A stretch of DNA of 18,906 bases from CAMFTQ01 sp051881615 (GTDB lineage: Bacteria; Bacillota; Clostridia; Oscillospirales; Acutalibacteraceae). The DNA lies in contig JBJEQF010000007.1 of the NCBI GenBank assembly GCA_051881615.1, forward strand, positions 1 through 18,906, read 5' to 3'. Positions 14,787 to 18,906 of the stretch are shown one piece after another. Made by a program: the position numbers and the translations under genes. How positions within the stretch are numbered: the stretch's first letter is position 1; the number at the start of each line of letters is the position of its first letter. The notes beneath the pieces were generated by a model, which was not told the DNA's origin, did not search any database, and worked only from the letters and a program-made list of their open reading frames with translations.

Positions 14787-17700
14787 ATGCTTCTGAAATC
14801 ATTAGAGCTGCAAGGCTTTAAAACCTTTCCCGACAAAACAAAATTAACCTTTGACAAGGGCATAACGTCTGTAGTAGGCCCCAACGGTTCCGGTAAAAGT
14901 AACATAAGCGACGCTATCCGCTGGGTACTGGGCGAGCAGTCGCCAAAGAGCTTACGTTGTTCAAAAATGGAGGACGTAGTCTTTAACGGCACAGACAAAA
15001 GAAAACGTCAGGGCTTTGCCGAGGTAACGCTCACCATTGAAAATAAAGACAGGTTTCTGCCGTTTGACGGTGACGAGGTTGCCGTTACAAGACGTTTTTA
15101 CCGAAGCGGTGAAAGCGAATATCAGATAAATAAAGCCGCCGTCAGACTAAAGGATATTCACGAGCTTTTTATGGATACAGGTCTTGGACGTGACGGCTAT
15201 TCAATGATTGGTCAGGGCAAAATCGACAGCATTGTTTCATCAAAAAGCGAGGACAGGCGAGAAATTTTTGAAGAAGCCGCAGGTATTTCACGCTACCGTT
15301 ATAGAAAAACAGAAGCAGAACGAAAGCTTGCAAGAAGTGAGGAGAACCTTGTCCGTCTGCGTGATATTGTAGCAGAGCTTGAAAGCAGAGTAGGCCCTCT
15401 GAGAATTCAGGCTCAAAAGGCAGAAGCGTTTTTAGAGTACAGCAAGGAAAAGCAGGGACTTGAAATCGCACTCTGGCTTGACACCTTGGACAAATCCTCA
15501 GCAGTGTTAAAGCAGCAGGAGGATAAAATTGCAATAGCAAAATCACAGCACGAGGAAGCAGAAAACACACTGCAAAAAATAGCTGACGAAACAGAGCAAA
15601 TCTTCCTCAAAAACGGTGAGCTTTCAGCAGAAATTGACGAGCTTCACAGAGCAATTTCTTCTTATGAGGAGGAAATAAGCTACAAGCGTTCATCAATTTC
15701 AGTCGCACAAAACGATATTCTGCATAATAAAGAAAACTTAATAAGACTTCAAAACGAAATAGCAGAGGCTGAAACATCAAAGCAGGATTTACAGGAGCAA
15801 ATCGCAGAAAAAGAGGAAAAAATTAAGTATCACAACAGCGTAATTGCTGATAAGCAGTCAGAGTATAATGATGTATCAGAAAAATTAAATAACATTAATA
15901 TAACGTCGGGTCGCTCCGGTGATTTATTACAAGAGGTAACAGCAAGGCTATCAGCACTTACAGCTCAGGCGGCAGATTATAAGGTCGCACAGATGACAGG
16001 CGAATCCTCAATTTCAGAGCTGACGCTGAGAAAATCATCACTAAAAGAAAGTAAAGCCTCAAAACAACAACAGCTTGCACAGCTTATTCAAATGGAGTCA
16101 GAATATAAGGACTCTGTTTCAGACACACAGAACAAAATATCTTCTTTAACAAATTCAATTTCAGGACTCAAAATCAAGCTTGCAAGCAGGCAAAAAAAGC
16201 GCGACGAGCTGAAAGCACAATCCGATAAGCTAAATCTTGACACACAAGAAAAGCTAAGACGTGCAAAGCTGCTTGAGGACTTAGAGCGAAACCTTGAAGG
16301 CTTTTCAAACAGCGTAAAGACTGTTATGAATATGTCAAAAAACGGTCTGTTAGGCGGTATCCACGGCCCTGTTTCACGTGTTATTGACGTGCCTAAGCAG
16401 TACACCGTAGCTATTGAAATAGCATTAGGCGCTGCTATGCAGAATATTGTAACCTCAACACAGGAGGACGCAAAACGTGCAATTACAATGCTAAAGCAAA
16501 AGGACTCCGGACGTGCAACGTTTCTCCCCATTTCAACAATCAAGGGCAGAGAACTAAACGAAAGCGGTCTTGACGACTGCTACGGCTTTATCGGCATAGC
16601 TGCTGATTTATGTTGCTGTGACGAGCAGTATAATGGAATACTTTACTCGCTGCTTGGCAGAATTGTAATAGCAGATGATTTAAACTGTGCTGTCGCAATA
16701 GCCAACAAATACAGCTACAGATTTAAGGTTGTTACTCTTGACGGACAGGTTGTAAACGCAGGCGGTTCGCTTACAGGCGGTTCATTAGGCAAAAAGTCGG
16801 GACTGCTCACCAGAACGGCAGAAATCGCAGAAATCAGAAAGCAGGCGCAATTACTGACAGAGCAATCAGAAAGGGTAACAGCAGAGCTTAAAAAATCAGA
16901 AGAGGAATACAGCTTTTTAGAGGGTACAATCCTTGCTTCACAGGGTGATTTGTCGCTTGAAAACAGCAATCTTGCCAGAATTGAAGCAGAACACAGAGCC
17001 TGCCTGAATGAAATCAACTCTGTTAAAAATCAGATAGCAGAAATAGACGGCGAATATACGGCCTGTGAAAATAAAATCGCAGGATTTTTGCAGACTAAGA
17101 ATGAAGCATCAGAAAGACTCATTGAAATCTCATCAAAAATTGCAGAAGCCGAAAGCGAGATTGACAGTATCTCCGGCGACAGAGCTGTTCTTTCAGAAAA
17201 GCGTGAACAGCTCTCAGAGCAGCTGCAAAATCTAAGGCTTGAAATCGTCACCTATGAAAAGGATATAGACGCATTAAGGTCAGAAATTGATGGAGCAAAA
17301 GCGTTGGGAGAAAATCAACAGCTAAGAAAAGAAACGGCTCAAAGCGAAATCGACAGAATCAACAAGCGTTCGGTCGAAACAACAAAGCTTATCTCAGACT
17401 TAGAAAACGAAACAAATGCGATAAGCGCAAAAATCGATAAGTGTAAAGAAAAAATAAACGAAATAAACGAAAGAAAAACACAGCTTGAAAAGCTGACAGT
17501 TCAGCTAAGACATCAGGAGCGTGACAAAACCTTTGAGCGTGAAAACATCGGCAGAGAGCTTGCAAGACTTGAAGAAAGAAAAATAAGCCTGCAAAAGCAG
17601 TATGACGACATAATCGCAAAGCTGTGGGAGGAATACGAGCTTACACGCAGAGAAGCAGAAGAAATATCAATAAAAATTGACGATATTAAAACGGCTCAGA

Positions 17701-18362
17701 AACGATTAAACGAGTTAAAGCAGAAAATCAAGTCGCTCGGCAGTGTAAACGTATCTGCAATCGAGGAATACAAAGAGGTTTCAGAGCGTTACGAGTTTTT
17801 AAGCGCACAGGTCAAGGACGTTGAAAAGTCTAAAAATGAAATCGAAAGGCTCATAACTGACCTTACAAAGCAAATGAAAGAAGTTTTTGTTGAGAGCTTT
17901 TCTCAAATCAACACAAACTTCACAGCTACCTTTAAGGAGCTTTTCGGCGGCGGAACAGCCAGCCTGTCGCTTTCAGACCCCGAAAATATCCTGACAAGCG
18001 GAATTGATATTATAGTTCATCCGCCGGGCAAAATTGTAGTTCACCTTGAAGCCTTGTCGGGCGGTGAAAAGGCGCTCGTTGCTATTGCACTCTACTTTGC
18101 CATTATGAAGGTTAGACCTGCACCGTTTTGTGTTATGGACGAAATCGAAGCGGCGCTTGACGATGTAAACGTAGAACGCTTTGCACAGTATATGCGCCGA
18201 ATGACATCAAAAACGCAGTTTATTACAATAACGCACAGACGTGGTACAATGGAGGAAGCAGACGTTCTCTACGGCGTTACAATGCAGGACGAGGGCATCT
18301 CAAAAATGCTGGAGCTTAGAGCCTCTGAGGTTGCAGCAAAGCTTGGTATAAAAAGTAATTGA
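14787..18362 (+). CDS. smc: Chromosome segregation/condensation protein SMC
   Basis: The 1191-residue SMC is the ATPase of the bacterial condensin (SMC-ScpA-ScpB), which extrudes DNA loops and keeps sister chromosomes apart. The N-terminal head has Walker A GPNGSGKSN (31-39), Q-loop Gln51 and GLGRDGYSMIGQGKID. Long coiled coils flank the hinge at about 165-500 and 690-1030, rich in Glu, Lys, Gln and Ala. The hinge, about 515-680, shows GGIHGPVSRVIDV, ATFLPIS and the glycine-rich GGSLTGGSLG. The C-terminal head has the ABC signature LSGGEKALVAIAL (from 1090) and Walker B with Asp1118 and Glu1119 (CVMDEIEAALDD). Length matches B. subtilis SMC. It begins 4 bp after the radical SAM stop with a weak ribosome site, so coupling is likely; ftsY follows 15 bp later. 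Confidence 0.98.
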   Translation: MLLKSLELQGFKTFPDKTKLTFDKGITSVVGPNGSGKSNISDAIRWVLGEQSPKSLRCSKMEDVVFNGTDKRKRQGFAEVTLTIENKDRFLPFDGDEVAVTRRFYRSGESEYQINKAAVRLKDIHELFMDTGLGRDGYSMIGQGKIDSIVSSKSEDRREIFEEAAGISRYRYRKTEAERKLARSEENLVRLRDIVAELESRVGPLRIQAQKAEAFLEYSKEKQGLEIALWLDTLDKSSAVLKQQEDKIAIAKSQHEEAENTLQKIADETEQIFLKNGELSAEIDELHRAISSYEEEISYKRSSISVAQNDILHNKENLIRLQNEIAEAETSKQDLQEQIAEKEEKIKYHNSVIADKQSEYNDVSEKLNNINITSGRSGDLLQEVTARLSALTAQAADYKVAQMTGESSISELTLRKSSLKESKASKQQQLAQLIQMESEYKDSVSDTQNKISSLTNSISGLKIKLASRQKKRDELKAQSDKLNLDTQEKLRRAKLLEDLERNLEGFSNSVKTVMNMSKNGLLGGIHGPVSRVIDVPKQYTVAIEIALGAAMQNIVTSTQEDAKRAITMLKQKDSGRATFLPISTIKGRELNESGLDDCYGFIGIAADLCCCDEQYNGILYSLLGRIVIADDLNCAVAIANKYSYRFKVVTLDGQVVNAGGSLTGGSLGKKSGLLTRTAEIAEIRKQAQLLTEQSERVTAELKKSEEEYSFLEGTILASQGDLSLENSNLARIEAEHRACLNEINSVKNQIAEIDGEYTACENKIAGFLQTKNEASERLIEISSKIAEAESEIDSISGDRAVLSEKREQLSEQLQNLRLEIVTYEKDIDALRSEIDGAKALGENQQLRKETAQSEIDRINKRSVETTKLISDLENETNAISAKIDKCKEKINEINERKTQLEKLTVQLRHQERDKTFERENIGRELARLEERKISLQKQYDDIIAKLWEEYELTRREAEEISIKIDDIKTAQKRLNELKQKIKSLGSVNVSAIEEYKEVSERYEFLSAQVKDVEKSKNEIERLITDLTKQMKEVFVESFSQINTNFTATFKELFGGGTASLSLSDPENILTSGIDIIVHPPGKIVVHLEALSGGEKALVAIALYFAIMKVRPAPFCVMDEIEAALDDVNVERFAQYMRRMTSKTQFITITHRRGTMEEADVLYGVTMQDEGISKMLELRASEVAAKLGIKSN

Positions 18363-18377
18363 TAAAGGAAGGTTTTT

Positions 18378-18906
18378 ATGGGATTTTTCAGTAAAATAAA
18401 AGAAGGCTTAAAAAAGACAAGAGATACAGTTGTCAATCAGATTGACTCTATGCTCAAATCCTTTACAAAAATTGACGAGGAATTATTTGAAGAGCTTGAG
18501 GAGCTTCTTGTTATGGGTGACGTAGGCGTTAACACCGCCCACCGTATGTGCGAGCAGATAAAATCAGAGGTCAAAAAGCAGGGCATAACAGATCCTACAG
18601 AAATCCACAGACTTCTCGAAAAAACTGCCGCCGATATGCTCAGAGGCGGTGAGGAGCTTGCAGTTTCAACAAAACCATCTATAATTCTTGTCATAGGTGT
18701 AAACGGTGTAGGCAAGACTACCACAATTGGCAAGCTTGCAAATAATTTCCGTAAAGAGGGCAAAAAGGTAACGCTCGGCGCTGCCGATACATTTCGTGCC
18801 GCAGCTATAGACCAGCTTGAAATCTGGGCAAAAAGAAGCGGAGCAGATATTGTAAAGCAAAAAGAGGGCAGTGACCCTGCCGCCGTTGTTTTTGACTCAA
18901 TATCCT
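18378..18906 (+). CDS. ftsY: Signal recognition particle receptor FtsY, 3' truncated by the window
   Basis: FtsY is the SRP receptor GTPase that brings ribosomes with membrane-protein chains to the SecYEG translocon. The 176 visible residues start MGFFSKIKEGLKKTRD, a short amphipathic N-terminus without the long acidic A domain of E. coli, as usual in Firmicutes. The N domain (ELFEELEELLVMGDVGV) is followed by the G domain: P-loop GVNGVGKTTT (107-116) and DTFRAAAIDQL (137-147), the FtsY/Ffh-specific motif. The remaining G motifs lie beyond the window. AAGGAAGG (18365-18372) is a good ribosome site. It closes the conserved rnc-smc-ftsY order. Confidence 0.97.
   Translation, partial: MGFFSKIKEGLKKTRDTVVNQIDSMLKSFTKIDEELFEELEELLVMGDVGVNTAHRMCEQIKSEVKKQGITDPTEIHRLLEKTAADMLRGGEELAVSTKPSIILVIGVNGVGKTTTIGKLANNFRKEGKKVTLGAADTFRAAAIDQLEIWAKRSGADIVKQKEGSDPAAVVFDSIS

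Noticed and set aside
16088..16543. Minus-strand 151-codon open frame inside smc
   Set aside because: Antisense to the SMC coiled coil and hinge; Ser/Phe-rich composition typical of shadows of Glu/Lys-rich coding DNA.

Overview
The window reads as a chromosomal housekeeping segment of a Gram-positive, fairly AT-rich Clostridia-type bacterium. My inference is an Oscillospiraceae/Ruminococcus-like lineage, from codon usage, gene order and strong AAGGAGG-type ribosome sites. No tRNA, rRNA, CRISPR array, insertion sequence, phage gene or attachment site was seen. Coding density is very high, and the only sizeable non-coding stretch is about 5033-5429.

Layout. (1) 1-3516, plus strand: the 3' part of an M42 aminopeptidase, a GNAT acetyltransferase, a PLP-dependent methionine gamma-lyase/aluminium-resistance-family protein and a Sir2 deacylase, closely packed or overlapping, so probably one operon. 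(2) A hairpin with T-rich sequence on both sides (3517-3564) separates this block from two minus-strand genes, tadA and a CPBP membrane protease. (3) The 5033-5429 intergenic region holds an exact 26-bp tandem duplication, a consensus sigma-A promoter (TTGACA-N17-TATAAT with extended -10), and a structured leader ending in an intrinsic terminator. These lie before infC-rpmI-rplT, the layout of the L20-autoregulated operon of Firmicutes. infC appears to start with AUU. The operon ends in a strong terminator at 6580-6607. (4) From 6632 to the window end all genes are on the plus strand and tightly packed: TrmH/SpoU-family rRNA methyltransferase, dprA, topA, trmFO, plsX, rnc, an Elp3-like radical SAM gene, smc and the 5' part of ftsY.

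The genes centre on translation and RNA modification (IF3, L35, L20, TadA, TrmFO, TrmH-family enzyme, RNase III, the radical SAM protein), on DNA topology and chromosome organisation (TopA, SMC, DprA), and on membrane biogenesis (PlsX, FtsY).

I did not find a convincing undescribed system. The most unusual point is the radical SAM gene between rnc and smc: its [4Fe-4S] cysteines lie upstream of every ATG/GTG/TTG in the frame, and the only sensible start is an AUU overlapping the rnc stop codon. It would be a second AUU-initiated gene in the same window as infC. Other points worth a look are the promoter-adjacent duplication, the acetyltransferase/Sir2 pairing, and the junction of dprA-topA-trmFO with plsX-rnc-smc-ftsY without acpP.
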